Shown one piece after another: positions 23,111 to 36,219 of a stretch of DNA of 64,000 bases; position 1 is the stretch's first letter, and each line of letters starts with the position of its first letter. Below the pieces are notes generated by a model. That model was not told the DNA's origin, ran no database searches, and saw only the letters and a list, made by a program, of their open reading frames with translations. The position numbers and the translations under genes were made by a program. This stretch comes from Datnioides undecimradiatus (lineage: Eukaryota > Chordata > Actinopteri > Lobotiformes > Datnioididae). The stretch covers positions 11,127,516 through 11,191,515 of the forward strand of contig WARS01000011.1 in assembly GCA_008933995.1 (NCBI GenBank), written 5' to 3'.

Positions 23111-26000
23111 CACACAGGGGCTTGTCAGAGGAAAGGGCCACACTGTTCTCTCTAACATACTGCACCCACTGAACATGTAAACAGCAGTTTGGCTCAGTGT
23201 AGGAACACAGTAGTCCTTATACAAATCTGTCATTTAGGGTTTAAATTAGTACGCCCTTGGGTACCTTCAGCACACTTTCTTGCAGCCTGATGCTATTTAT
23301 CCTGCGATTATTTTGTACTTACTCCTGAGACTGCATGCTGACACACAGAATTTGTCATCCTTTGGCTCACAATTACTTTAGCGGCTCTGTAACTTCAAAT
23401 GTTCTCTGATATTGCAATTTCCAATTCTTTGTTCCCTCTCTCTTTATTTGTATACACCAATTACTCATGATTACACCTATTTATTCTTACAGACACTTTC
23501 TTGTTCCGAGTTTTGTTGCTAGAAATGTCACAACAGAAATGATTCAGTTAGATGTACAGTTTCTAATCTTATACTCAGGGTTGCAGTCCATAAAACAAGT
23601 CATATTTTAGCATAGTGTGAATGACCTCTGTTACCCTGTGAATGACGCTGCTGGCTTTAACGACTGGTGCTGGTATGGAGGTACATCTTTATCACCTTTG
23701 CAGGCTTAATGGCAACTTATAAATGGGGCTAGTGTTTCCACACTCAGGTTACAGTGTGGTCAAGGTCACAAACTAGTTCCTGTTACACATGCAAAATCTC
23801 ACGCACACTGACACACACATTAAATATAAAATTCAATACCTTCAATACCTTTATTATTGTTTTTTTTAAGGGAGAGCAACTGGAGTTAAGGTTTTATTTG
23901 TCTGTTTCCTGATTTAAAGAATCTCATAATTACCCTGCTCACATCCTTGTACATCACACGATACCAGACAGCCTTTTTGCTGCATTTTCAATTTTCCTCC
24001 ACATCACTGGCAAGATAAGTGCCCAGTACTCACCCTGAAATAATTCCTCATGTAGTTCCCGCAGAGCCATAACCAGCACTCTGCCCTGACAATGACTGAT
24101 ACTGTTGTGTTGCTTTTATCTGGGCCCAATTGTGTGCTTATGCATGAGTGTGTGTGTGCGACACTAACTGGCACCAGTGGATAGATTACCTAATACAGTC
24201 CAAGCACGTTATTAGACCCCAGGGCGCTGGCTAAGTCACTCCGAGTTCTGTTTCTGGCCTTTTAATTATTCATCAAGGTATTGCCTGGGATGTAACCTCA
24301 ATTACTGTGGGCTGTGGGGCCAGGTCACGTGTTGTTAACACTGCGCTGTGATCAGAGCCACCACAGGGAAGGCTGCCAACGGGAAGAAGTGCTCTGTGGC
24401 TTGGCACTCCACCCACCACCACTGATTGGCTCATATTTAGCAGGATGCTGGCTGCACTGAGGGCAGGGAGGGGAGGGGCATTCCTCAGATTCCCTGTAGC
24501 CACAATGGGGACAGGAGGATGGTGTAAATACTGTAAATCAAAGCTTGATTGGTGTGATCAGCGTGGTGTGAGCAGCCGTATGAGGCTGAAGGAGGGAGGA
24601 GGAGGGGGAGTAGGAGGGAAAGGAACAGCTGAAGGTTTTAATGAGCCAAGAGGAGGGTGAGATGTGAGCGCGCTCTCTTGGGCCCACCTGTAGTGGGCAG
24701 ACAGGCTGTGCACCTGCAGTCCTGGAGCCCTCAGCACACAGAGCAGAGGGGAAGAGAGAGAGAAACTGGCAACCCAGCAACACTTGACAGAAGGACACAG
24801 GGATGAGAGGCTGGTCTGATTTGAGTGGCTGGAAGGTGCCAAAACTAAGGACGCTGTCTATCACATGCTCCCTGTTTTTGTTGTGTTCTCATGCCGAAAT
24901 TCAGATATTATCTCACCTTTCATCCTTAGTGTTGAGAGACAGGAAAATAAACTCAATTCAACATTTCTGCCTCAATTTGCACCTTTAATACGGCATCTGC
25001 ATTTCCATTTGTAACATCCATAAAGTGGAATAACCAGAGCTGAATTTCTGTACTTCTGGTAGATTTGGTGAGGAGTGATCAGACATCCTATTTCTCGGCT
25101 GATTTGTGGCAATCATGTGTGGCCGTCCCCTGTGCCTGCGTCGCTCTGACAACCATGCCATGCATATCCAGGTAGTGATAATGAGAGCTGCTGTCATGGC
25201 GATCTATGACTAACAGCAGTTTCACGCTGTGTTAAATCAGGGCTGCTGCCTTGTTAGAGTCCGCTCCCTCAGGCCACACCTACCTTTACCATCTGATAAC
25301 GAGGCCTCCAAATCCCACGAATTAGGATATAAAAAGATGGCTATCATAAGGTGACAAATGTACAGATATTTTTACTGATGGTGTTATCTACACACATGCT
25401 CTCAATAGCACAAATAATCCATTGTCCCTTGATGTTTCACTGCAGTGATCCAGCCTGACACCTGCCAAATCTGCTGTGAACCCTGTGCACTGGATAAATG
25501 CACTATACTGAATATTACCGTTAGCCTATTAATTGATTTATTTTTTGATCTCCGAAATATACATCTGCAAGAATTTAATAATTGTTTAACCATTAATTAA
25601 TTAATGCCAAACATGACAAGTTCACAGCTTTTAAATTGTAAATATTTGCTGGTTTTCTATGATGGTTATTTTCAGTTCAGGCACACGTTCCTCCCGGTAG
25701 TGTCGCACTAAGCCATAGACTACAGGTGGTGGTAATGAGACAAGAAACTCAGCAAAGACAGGGAAGAAGAAGACTGCAATGTAACATGATGTCAACAAAG
25801 CTCTTAAACTTTTGAGGAAAAATGTCTTTGCAAATGTTTTATGAGAAAATAAATTGCAGTTTTGGTTAAAAAAACAACAACACACAGAATGTAAACAGAA
25901 ACTCCAGAAAGCACGATTAAATATATTTGGGATTGGGACTGTTGCTTTGACAGCAATTTGAAATCGAATCTTGTGTTTTATACAGTTTTCTGTCAAAAGT
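23110..26000. other. Intergenic stretch with one CNE-like block
   Basis: No gene supported. Overlapping open frames of 94 and 108 codons on the minus strand near 24,540-24,860 arise from a GGA-rich purine tract (about 24,585-24,620). A candidate conserved block lies near 24,235-24,330, and AT-rich sequence with TTAATTAATTAATG near 25,585-25,605 is probably a repeat end. Confidence 0.45.
24235..24330. promoter_or_regulatory. Candidate conserved noncoding element
   Basis: It contains CCTTTTAATTATTCATCAAG, AACCTCAATTACTG and CCAGGTCACGTG, the last combining a nuclear-receptor half-site AGGTCA with a CACGTG E-box. Motifs are observed; function is inferred. Confidence 0.22.
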
Positions 26001-26004
26001 TAAA

Positions 26005-26365
26005 ATTAAGGCTGCAGCTAACCATTACTTTAATTATTCTGTATTAAATCATCAAGTTTAGTCTATAAAATATCAGAAAGTAGTTCAAATATAAATCAGT
26101 TTCCTTCCATTCACGTCATTTAATTCAAATTAACATCTCTAAAAAAATGTTAAGTTTACTGTCAGAGACAAAGAAAAAGCAACAAACCCTCACTATTGAG
26201 ATGTTTAAACTCTTGAGTTTTACTTGATACTTAAACAATTCACTGATTATCAGAGTAGCTGCTGATTGTTGTTTTATTTACCTACCAATTGATTTAATAA
26301 TTTTTCCAGCTGTAGATTTAATTATTAACTCTGGAAACAATCAATAGTTATAGCCCTAAACATTA
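26005..26365. repeat. Near full-length copy of a teleost repeat (GGCTGCAGCTAAC family)
   Basis: The left end reads AAGGCTGCAGCTAACCATTA. The interior includes TAGTCTATAAAATATCAGAAAG and TTAAGTTTACTGTCAGAGAC. The right part has ACCAATTGATTTAATAATTT. This matches my memory of a non-coding interspersed repeat very common in percomorphs, whose consensus starts with AGGGCTGCAACTAACGATTA. Family name and terminal duplications were not established. Fragments of the same family appear in kif23 introns. Confidence 0.6.
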
Positions 26366-26369
26366 TATC

Positions 26370-28880
26370 AGCATATCTGGCAGACAAACTGTTTTGTCTG
26401 TGCTGAAGCTCCTCTGCTGTGGGCGACTGTATTGCATTACACCCAGAGGAGATGAGCAGATGTCCCAGAGAAGTGCTACTAGAGCTCCAGGCAGTCCGTC
26501 CTCAGGAGGGGGGAGACAGGAAGCAGCTCCAGATGGGACATCCTGTGTCATAAATATTGTGTGAATTGTACTGCCTATAATTGCACATGCCTACTTCTGC
26601 TATGCATCCAAGCAACCTTGACCGTGGATTTACAAGTATGGACATAAATTGCGTGGAATGATTTAGAGGCAGCAAGAGCATTCGGCGAACCACGTGGACG
26701 ATGTTGAGAGGTGCGCCCTGTCAATGACGTATTATTTTGAATTCCTTTACTTCCCTACATAGCTGTGCAGAAGTACAGTCTTTTTTCTCTTTATGTTGCA
26801 GAGCACCTTTAATAACTACTGTCTACATGACACAAAAATGCACATGCTATTTTGCCAGCCGACAGCTTTTCTCCCTTATTAGTTTTTATCTGGAGGTTTA
26901 ATTATGTCTTCTCTCTAAAGGTCTTGTTTAGATAATGTAGTAGGTGCTAATTAACCAGCTTGCCCTCCCACTTTTAGCTAAGGTCACGATATTGCTTTGT
27001 TCATGTTGATCCAGCAGCTAAGCCATAGCTCTCTGCTTTCCATTATGCTTTAAAACCAGAGGACGCTGGAGTAAACCTACAAAATGAATTCTGGGGCAAG
27101 AAATGCAAACGCTGTGCGAGCCATGTGAGCTGAGTGGATTATCTATAGCTGCAGTCCTGCTGCTTCTCTGGGATAGTGCCTTTTATTATGGAGTGTTTTA
27201 TTGCTGCCAGGAGTAAAGCTGACAAGGAAGAGGCAGCTATAAAATGAAGCCTCCCATTCTTGGTCGTCTGCCACCTCCTGCGAAAAGCTCTGCAGTCTGT
27301 ATGCATGTATGTTCATCTGTACTGTATGTGCATGCAGGGGACTGATGTGCATCATGAGCTTGTTTGTTTGTTCAGGTGGTGTGGGATGAGAAGCTGAGTT
27401 TCTAGAATAAATAAGGCATCAGTGATTACTCATATGTCACTGTAATCTATGAGGCTCTGATACATAATCTATCCTGTACTCCAACCAGAGAGTGCATACA
27501 GGAGTTTATGTGTAGAACAGCACTGGGAGGAAGTTTGAGAAATTATTCATTTTAATGTGCTGCCACATCTGTTTTAGGGCTGAAAATAAAGCATCACAAA
27601 TATTTTTCAGGAAACCACTATGAGCCAATAGCCTCGTCTATAAAACAGCTTTTTTTGGTCAGTGGTGTACGTGTATTATCAGTGAGTTTAGTTTGTGTGT
27701 TTACGTTTCACCTCATGTCTCAATTTGTCCAAAACATCAGGATCAGTAGATACAGCTTCTCTTGGGGACACACCCAGAAACATTTTTCCAAACTGTGTGT
27801 GACAGTGTGCGGATGACTGTGTTCACATGCTTTGCAGTGGGGAGCAGTAGGGATCAGTGGAAGCACAGTGCTGACAGGTTGACCCATGCCAAAGCCCTCT
27901 GTCATTACAGGGATCAAACTGTTCAAGGCCACAGACATTCACTTTTACTCCTCCCACTGAAAAAATACTGTGCCTGCCCTCCTCTCTTAAACAAGTACAG
28001 TGATGTGATCAGGCAGTTTTGAGAACGTATTGGTGTAATTTTGGCTTTTGACATTTCTGTAGAAAGTTCCTGCCTTTAGAAGATTACATGCATAAATGTA
28101 CATGATGCACACTTTAGTAGATCTCAGCCTGACTGCCATTCATGTGGAAAACTCTCCGTGAGGCTTGAATCTTGCCCAGCATCTATAATTTTACCCTTGT
28201 GGAAATTATGCAGATGCTTATTTTTGATTAAATTACTGCATTAGTCTGTGACAACCCGCTGAAGTTTTCCATATAGATATTAAATCTATTTTATGCTGTT
28301 TAGAAAATAATATTTTTCTTTGGCTGCATCACCTTTGGCCACAACTCCTCTGACCTACTCTAATTCGCTGTATTATGCAGTAAATATGAAGACTGAGGGA
28401 AACGACGCGAGTCCACCAGATATCTTCCAAAACAGCAAAGACTTGAGTTGCCAACCATGTCTCATATAAATGATGTTTATATACTACAGATTTATCCTGC
28501 CAAATATATTTTGAATCTAACATAATTGCTGGCTGGTTACATGACATTTTTCCAGTAAAGGAAGTGCTCTGTTTTTACCACACAGAAGTCATAGGGTGGC
28601 GGTCGGTTGACACAGAGACCGGGGTTTACATCCTGTCCTGAGTACTGCATGTGGTTAGGCCACTAAAACACTCTGCTCGTGAAAGATTGTGGTTTTGATC
28701 AATTATTGTAAAATTAGACATGTCTTACTACAAGTTGCACATGTCAGCAATGACTTTTTTCTATATTTAACCACAGACCACAAGAGCTTTCAGTGTCTAA
28801 ACATAACCATTAAAAAATCTGTGATAAGATCTACAGCCATCAGGAGCGACTTAGTGCAGCTGCACAGCTGCACTTTGACC
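26370..28880. other. Intergenic stretch, no gene seen
   Basis: Only short open frames without motifs. No repeat family was confidently recognised apart from short A/T runs. Confidence 0.45.
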
Positions 28881-28883
28881 TAC

Positions 28884-29108
28884 TAAACGCTAACATCAGC
28901 ATGCTAGCATGCCTACAGTGATAATGTTGTTGTGCCGGTCACCAGCTTTACAGTTGTTATTTATAAACAAAAATATTGGACAAAGTAATATTTTGACCTG
29001 ATGGTGGGGTTGAAAAGATAAGGGATCACCAAAGTTAGTACAGTTCATACCAAAGGGTCAAGGCTGTGTATCAGATTTCACGTCAGTCCATCCAACTACA
29101 ACTCTCAG
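28884..29108 (+). repeat. Degenerate teleost interspersed repeat (GGGATCACCAAAGT family)
   Basis: It contains CATGCTAGCATGCC, ATATTGGACAAAGTAATATT, TTGACCTGATGGTGG and AAGGGATCACCAAAGTTAGT, all pieces of the repeat also found inverted at 11,215-11,560 and in the same orientation at 32,600-32,860. The copy is old, with no open frame. Confidence 0.6.
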
Positions 29109-29109
29109 C

Positions 29110-31900
29110 CTCATTGTGGTGTGTGAACTAAAGAGGTGGACAGACTAACATTCCTATCCAGGAGCAAGCAATGTGCACGGCTGTTGCATCATACTGTAAT
29201 GTCGGTAGGAGCAGATGTTGCAGGAGACAGATTAAATTGGTTGAGAGTAATTGTACATCATTCAGTGTTTCCTCATTATGTTGTTAAAAATGTAACTGGG
29301 GTGGCATTAGGTTATCTGCTGGTCCTAATTAGCAGCTTAAATCTAGAAGACAAGGTTGCTCTGTCGAGAGTGTGACTGTAGCTCAGAAATTCAGAAACTT
29401 CACTGGATGGCATTTAGCCGACAGGGCCAATCTCAGATAAAGGTAAGAAGTCAAAATTACACCAGTCTGGCCTCCAGGAAGAGATGAACTGGTCAGGAGT
29501 GCAACAGTTGTTTGAGCAGTATATCTGTTGCAATAGAGTAAATTATACATGTGTACGTGCATGTTTGTCTGTTTATGCTTTATAACAGTAGAGAGAAAAG
29601 GAAGGTGTCTGTTGTGAGAAAGCATGTTTTCTCTCCTCTCTCCTTCTCTGATTACTGCTGTTTTGGCAGCTGACGCCCAGTAATGGAGACCTGGCTGTCA
29701 GGGAAATTTGTAGCTGTCTGCCGTAGAGCAGCTCTTCATTCCAATCAGCAGCTGTCAACCCAGCCTAGGCCGTTATTAATGACGGCCACTAACTGCCTCG
29801 CAAATTCTCGGCACTATTTGAGAGCCAGCGTGAAATAAGGTTACACTCTCCCAGTGTGCTGCTGTGGGTTAATGGAGAGGTCTCAAATATCAAACAACTC
29901 CAGAAACTACTTCTGAGCCTTCTCCCGCATCATATAAAGCAAAAGTTTTGTGACTGATGAACGTAAACAATAATAAAACAGCAAATAAAAAGTTTTGTCC
30001 TTGAGAATAGCTCAGCTGTTTGGTCTTTAAGTCATTGTTATCGTGCTGATGCCTGCGTCGTCATGTCAGTCTGTGCATTGCTGAAGTAGTCACCAGGCTT
30101 GATTGACTGAGATAACTGCATCATAAAAACTTCCTTATATCCTTGTATGGTTGAGGTTGCACTAATAGAATTGTGTGTGAGGCCATAAATGCAACCGTGA
30201 CAGAAAAAGCATGTGTTTGTCAGCTGTTAAACATGGGGCACGGGCATTCAGAACGGCACACTGGGGAACAGCTGCCATATAAATCACTCACCTTTGAAAT
30301 GCTGCGATGAGCTCGCCGCCCTCACCGTCACTCTACGGGTGAACAGAGGAGCGATTCAGGGCGGGGAGCGGCTGACACCGGGGGGGGGACATGACACCAC
30401 CACCCGTTTGCCTGTCAGGCGAGGCAGCAGAGAACACCAGCGGACACCTCTCGCCAGCTTCCTCGCTTGCTTAAGCTTGCTGCACCCCTGCTTCCTTTTG
30501 TGCTCAAGGCAAAACGGTGCGGTGCGGCACCGCCCAGAAAGACACAAAGAATTTTACCACAAGCTACTTCTCTACGTGGTTGCATTGACTCACATGGTTT
30601 CGCTCTTATCTTTCATCTGCCAGATTACTTATCCACCCTTTAAGGTTGATGAGTTACACCACAAAGAAGATTGATGCTCTTGGCTATTATGGGCCTTGTA
30701 AAAAGGGGAAGATTCCTGTCCCGTGACAGGTAGCAATTAAGTCTTAAAGAGGTGTAACAAGGTCTTGGATTATCCTTGTCAGGGGTCATATCAAAGAACA
30801 GCATGTCTGCTGTTTGTGAGTTGCTATAGCAGGATAAACTACTTGGAGTAGAGATTGTTGGGGATTTTTTTTGTCTGACCTTTGGTTCACAGGTAATCCT
30901 TATCTCTCAGGAATCTTGAGCCTCAAAGGTGCGGCTGTTTCCTACCCTCATTCACAGGACAATCTTTCCATCCCTCTCCGGTCTGCAAAGGAATGCCTCA
31001 CACCTGTAGCACTTCACCCAAATGCAAAAGCCTGTTGTGAGAATTCAGCAGAGCAAACCTTCTGCTAGCACATGCTGATCACTCCTCAGATAACAAGCTG
31101 TTGTTTTGGCAACAGCCATCCGAGAAATGATAGAGTGTAAGAAGGAATGATGATGATAATAATAATAATAGTCACAGTCAGTTATACGAGGTGCTGGCGC
31201 CCCAGAGTCCTGCGGCTGTTTGTGGTTCATTAAGACCTGTTCTGCCTCTGCTTTAGTGTTGAGCCACATTCCACAGAGTGTTAAGTTGTTTGTTAGTGGC
31301 TGTGTCGGTGCAGTGGAGGGTGGAGAAAGGGATATGTGTGTGAGTCAACAGCCCCACTAATCTGGGATTGAGGAAGGAGCTGTATGACACACAGCTAACA
31401 ACTCATACCACCTGTCAATCCGCACGCTGTTACCACCCCGCCCTGTAGGCACATCACTGGGAAACCAGTGACAATTACAGGATGCTGTAGATACTATTTC
31501 TCCAAGAGGAGGGAACAGTTCTTCAAATATTCTGGGGTATTTGGCCCACAGTGTCAGGATTATAATTTAAGTGCTGTTACATCATTCTGATGCTCCTCTG
31601 TGGAGTCATCTCGAGAAGATCCAGATTTTAGAGATGTTCTTTAAGAAGATGTTGCAACAGCTTTGGGTTATTAACACCTTTCATGTTTGCTCAAGACAAT
31701 CCAGACAGAACAGTTACACAAAAGCATGCAGGAGCCTGAAGATGCTTTATCTGCATGTTTAAGGAAAACGTGTGTAATTTTTTCAATTCATTTTCTGATA
31801 TTCCTTAGTTCAGTCCTGGAAAAAAATATATTGTGTAATAACACTGTAATTGAATCTCCAAATAACTGTTTTGTGGCATGCAATCAAAAGCAGCAGTTAG
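29110..31900. other. Intergenic stretch, no gene seen
   Basis: The 126-codon open frame at 30,294-30,674 lies in a locally GC-rich patch with a nine-base G run and has no recognisable domain. A short trinucleotide microsatellite lies at 31,148-31,170. Nothing else was recognised. Confidence 0.45.
31148..31170. repeat. ATG/ATA trinucleotide microsatellite
   Basis: GATGATGATAATAATAATAA-type run of about seven to eight triplets. Confidence 0.8.
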
Positions 31901-31904
31901 CTTA

Positions 31905-32076
31905 GCTGTGGTCTCTCTCTCTCCATACCTTTCTTCTTTGTCGCCAAGTACTCGTTCATGGTGGGAACTGTTGGTTGTAATAATATTGAGTTTGGTTTGA
32001 CTTGCTCTGTTTAAGTTCCCTGAGATAACCTTTGTTGTGATTTGGCACTATATAAAAAAAATTGAATTGAATTGAG
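31905..32076 (+). mobile_element. 3' end of a teleost non-LTR retrotransposon or SINE
   Basis: The segment contains TTGTCGCCAAGTACTCGTTC, GGTGGGAACTGTTGG, CCTGAGATAACCTTTGTTGT and GATTTGGCACTATATAAA. It ends in tandem ATTGA units (ATTGAATTGAATTGAG, 32,061-32,076). I recognise this as a widespread fish element whose tail normally reads GGCGCTATATAAATAAA followed by a short tandem repeat, as in L2-like non-LTR elements and SINEs that share their 3' ends. It is 5'-truncated and carries no coding sequence. Clade assignment is tentative. Confidence 0.6.
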
Positions 32077-32079
32077 TTC

Positions 32080-35000
32080 CTGTTTTATTCAGTTATATTA
32101 CTATTTTCTTCAATTGGAAAGTCATTTTGTTTGTATTAAATTTACTATATAAATAAAATCAGATTAACTGATTGATTGACATCAGTTCCGTTGATGCATA
32201 GTTGTCATTTTTTTGACAAACTCATTACATGTATCATATATACGTGAAATTTTCTGGTTCCGTCTTCCTTCTTGTTTGTGATGTAGTCACAGTTAGACCT
32301 GTAATATGATCACACGTCTGAGGAGATGAAAGGAGAGAGTGATGTGACAGAAGGTCACGGAGCCTGAGGCATCACTGGGGGGTAGAAGTGTGACGCTTCA
32401 CACTTGTACGAAGTAATACCAGTTCCAGGAATGGGATGAACTTTTTGCTTTTCATGTTCTCTGCATGTTCTCTGGACCCAGATTGATGGTAAAATCACTC
32501 CATTATCTCTTTGCACCTCAAATATCTAACTATTACCCACTGGTAGTTAGGTGAATAGAAATTTGAAGATCAAAACTACAGATACATTACTCCTTCTGGT
32601 GGACAGTATGAAGACACAGTGGTACTTTGAGCCAAAGCTGACTTTGGTATACTAACATGCTCCTAATGATAATGCTAATATCCTGATCCCTGTTCACCAT
32701 CTTAATTTAGCATGTGAGAACACTATCATTTGCTAATTGAAACTGAATATAAAGTGAGTGTTATGGAGATGGCAGTAGAATGGTTTTATTTGACCTCATG
32801 ATCAAATCTGAGGGAAAAGTCTCACCATCACCAGTTCATCCTATGACCTCAAAGGCAATAACCTCAACCTTGAGTGTTGCTAGAGGCCAAAATGGGATCA
32901 TGAAATAACAACTGCTTCAACCGTTTTAAAAATCATCCAACAGGGGCAGTAATTCGCTAAGACAATAGAGAGTATTTTACTATGGACCAAAGTACTAAAA
33001 TGAAAAACCAACACTTCCCTTCTTAGAACCACAGCGCCAGCGTGGCTCAAAACCAAGAATAATGTCATTTATTCACATGACGTGGGCTCCTGCCTGTCTC
33101 TGTAACTAAAGCTTAATAAAAAAACATATCAGAAATTTATCAAAATGAAAAGTGTCAGGTTGAAAAACTGTTCATGCAAAAGTCTCTGATAGTAATAATT
33201 TAATCCCAAAACTATTTGATTTGTCTCTCATAAAATTCCCCCAGTCTCCCTTCTATTTGATTATATTTGATGAGAGCGAATATAATTTGATTAATTTCAG
33301 TCAGTCCAAAAAGTAAAACATCTCCTCTAAATGTAAATTGGAAAACATTAACTAAAATGATTCACAAACACATGTGAAGCTGACCGCGAGGCTCTATCTC
33401 AAAGACATTTGTTTCCAAGGAAAAACTCAGACAACTCAGCATGTGGTGTTTGTGTGTAACAGAGGAAACTGAGCAGGAACAGAAAGGTGTCGAAGCAGCA
33501 GGAGGACAGTCAGAAATAGTATTTTAATGAAAATAATGAATAGTTTTGCTCAATCCCAACTCTTCAGATCATGCATATGATATTTTGTATGGTGTTGTCT
33601 ACACTGGAAATCAGATCCAGCAGTGGATATTACAGTACCTACAGTTTTTAAATGTAATACATTAAAATCCAACCACTTTCTGGAACTTAAAAGCCCACTC
33701 TTAGACTTTAGATCTGTTTTCTGTTCACTCCTAATAAGTTATCACAGCATAATTAGTGGATGGATACTTACAGCGGAAACTGCTGGTCAGTAGTGATGAA
33801 TTGATTACATTGGTCAAGAAAAAGCCAACATTTTTTATAATTAATGAATCATTCCAATAATGTGCTGATCAAAAAAATTGCTAAATTGTGAAATTTTGTT
33901 CAGGCAATTTGAAAACATAATTTTTAGGCTTCAGGAAATTGTGATTGTGAGGAATAGTAGATATTTCACAATCGTTTTGACATTTCCACCAACATGGTTC
34001 AAATTTGCCAATGTATCTTCCAAAGAATGTATAATAAATATCTGATGTGTAACATAAAAAGGATGTAATGTAATGTTAATTGAATCCATGAATCCTCTCC
34101 AGAGAAAATAGAAGTGATGCTAGGATCTGCTAAATCCATCAGCCTTTGTGAGTGTAATACCAGACTGTAAGGGGAAATGGTAAACCTCACTTTTGTTCGT
34201 GTCAAACAAAACATGATGAACAGCCATAAAGTCGCAAAGCATTAAAAGTTCACTTTTCCCACGTCGCGCTACAGTGGAGCAGGGCATGTCTGCGGAACCA
34301 CAAGACCGTAACTCATGCACGCTCTATAAACTAATCACTTCCTGGGTTTCCTCACTCAGAGACGAGACTTTTCATCTCTGCACAGATGAAATATCTTGGG
34401 TTTTGAGATTTACACTCGCTCATGTATCGGCTTAGTTTTGAATACCCGGTGGACAAAAAAAGAAAAAAAAAAAAATCATGAGGGAGCTGTTACGTTCACA
34501 CAGTCACTGTTCTTCTGTGCACTTTAATGGATCTAGTTTCAGGTCCATGAAATAAGATGCCCCTGTCTGGGTGAGTACTACACCCGGTTGTCTGTAGGTG
34601 TCACAAATTGAACATCTGTGTGACTGGGAAGTTGTTTAAGCTCAGGTCTATAGAGTAAAAGCAACAGTTAAAGGACACCTCCTCAAAAAGACTGGTCTGA
34701 GTAACGACTACTTAACACTCCCATAAACTTCCATATAGCCTCACAAACATCATCGGGGCTCCATATGTTTGTTTTACGATTTATTCAATGACACACTGGA
34801 TTGTTTACATATGGATCAGACTATCACAAAATGATAGTCATGTTGATGTTAATTGTTTAATGGCTCTAGAGAGCTGCCTTCTGGGTATTTCAATTGAATA
34901 ATGTAGATGCTCGTAAGACAATGAAGCTCAATTTGAAAGTCCTAAAAGTGCTGATGAAGTTCATGTGGTATGACTGAAAGCTCCAAAACATTTATAAATT

Positions 35001-35900
35001 CAACTACATGTGAGATTGTCTTGTCAACAAATTAAGGTGTTAAATTTTAGCATCAGCTAAGAAGGGTTGGAAAAGGGGAAACAAAGGCAGACCCACAGTT
35101 AAGGAAAACAAAGTGGTTTAAGACAGTGATTTTAAAAAGTTTGGCAGTTAAAAGACTGTTTTTGCTTTGTAAACACTTTCTAAACGCTCACTGATTTTAA
35201 TGCTCCAGCTCTTCCTTACTTTTATGGTTTATAAGGGATTAGAATAGAAGAATTTGAGGGCAAAATGCATTGTGCCATAAACCTTAAAGTTATTTTAATC
35301 AATTTATTAAACTATGGGCATTTAAAACGTGAACCACAAAAGCCTTTACGTACAGTACAAATTATTTTTTTTTAACATAGCCTCAGTGTCGACACGTACT
35401 CAACTTTCACTTCAAATCCTCTGTGGCCTATGTAGCCTAAATTGGTTAATGGATATCTGCAAGATCTTAAAATCAGTTGTAAAATTAACAGGAATCTGGA
35501 ATGAGGATAATATAACAGCTAATATGCCTCCTAATCCTCGTTAAAAGTGTGGTTGTGATTAACCTTATTATAGCCAAGTCGTTTCATGGATTAGATCACA
35601 TTATTGCAGCCCACATTTCAAAATGGGTTCCTGAAATGCGCTCCTGTTTTAGTTTTAAGCGTCACAGACAGGGAGCCCTGTGTGCTGCCTGCAGGCTTTC
35701 ATGACAGTGTCCATGATGGAGTGTCGTGCTGGCTTTGTAAAGAGGCACCCACAAATATAGCAGCCTGTTTCCCTGACAGAGTGTTTTTCGGGATGACAGG
35801 GCTGTAAAACGCGGGTAAGAAAATGGATCATGTGAAACACACGAGGCTGACACAGTGTCACTGTGGAGCTGGGGAGGAATATCTTCCCCTTATATACGCT
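32080..35900. other. Intergenic stretch with one repeat copy
   Basis: No gene seen. A repeat copy occupies about 32,600-32,860. The remainder is AT-rich with short spurious open frames and an A-rich run near 34,457-34,475. Confidence 0.45.
32600..32860 (+). repeat. Degenerate teleost interspersed repeat, second copy of the 28,884 family
   Basis: It includes TTGGTATACTAACATGCTCC, CCCTGTTCACCATCTTAATT, TTAGCATGTGAGAACAC and CATTTGCTAATTGAAAC, which I recognise as the left part of the family seen at 28,884-29,108. Old and truncated. Confidence 0.5.
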
Positions 35901-35924
35901 GCAAGAGAACAGCTAAACATGGAA

Positions 35925-36215
35925 AGGAAACCATGGAAATTAACAATTTTGTGGCTAAGCTATTAGTGGCTTTTTGGCTGGCAATGCTAAAGATGGATAG
36001 CTTATCTGACTTTAATAGCTGGCACAGCAGCATTAGTGCTGAGCTGGAGCGAGGAGAGGAACAATACGGCACATTAGAGGAGCAGCCAGCACACGCCAGA
36101 AACTGCTCCAGACTTCTAATTAGCATTCATTAACAGTAGGGGAAAGAGCGATTATGGTCTTTAAGTAGTGCATTAGCTAATGTTGCTTTTTCACATGTCA
36201 GCATTTTTAAATAGG
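35925..36215. promoter_or_regulatory. Candidate conserved noncoding element
   Basis: The block contains GAAATTAACAATTTTG, GCTATTAGTGGC, TGACTTTAATAGCTGG, ACTTCTAATTAGCATTCATT, GTGCATTAGCTAATG and CACATGTC. It is repeat-free with dense homeodomain-type cores and E-box-like motifs. The short open frames here are poor coding candidates. Confidence 0.3.
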
Positions 36216-36219
36216 AGGA

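Noticed and set aside
28585..28665. GGTGGCGGTCGGTTGACACAG segment as a possible tRNA-derived SINE head
   Set aside because: No convincing A and B box pair at tRNA spacing and no recognisable SINE body or tail follows.
30294..30674. 126-codon plus-strand open frame
   Set aside because: It lies in a locally GC-rich patch where stop codons are rarer, crosses a long G-run, and shows no domain.
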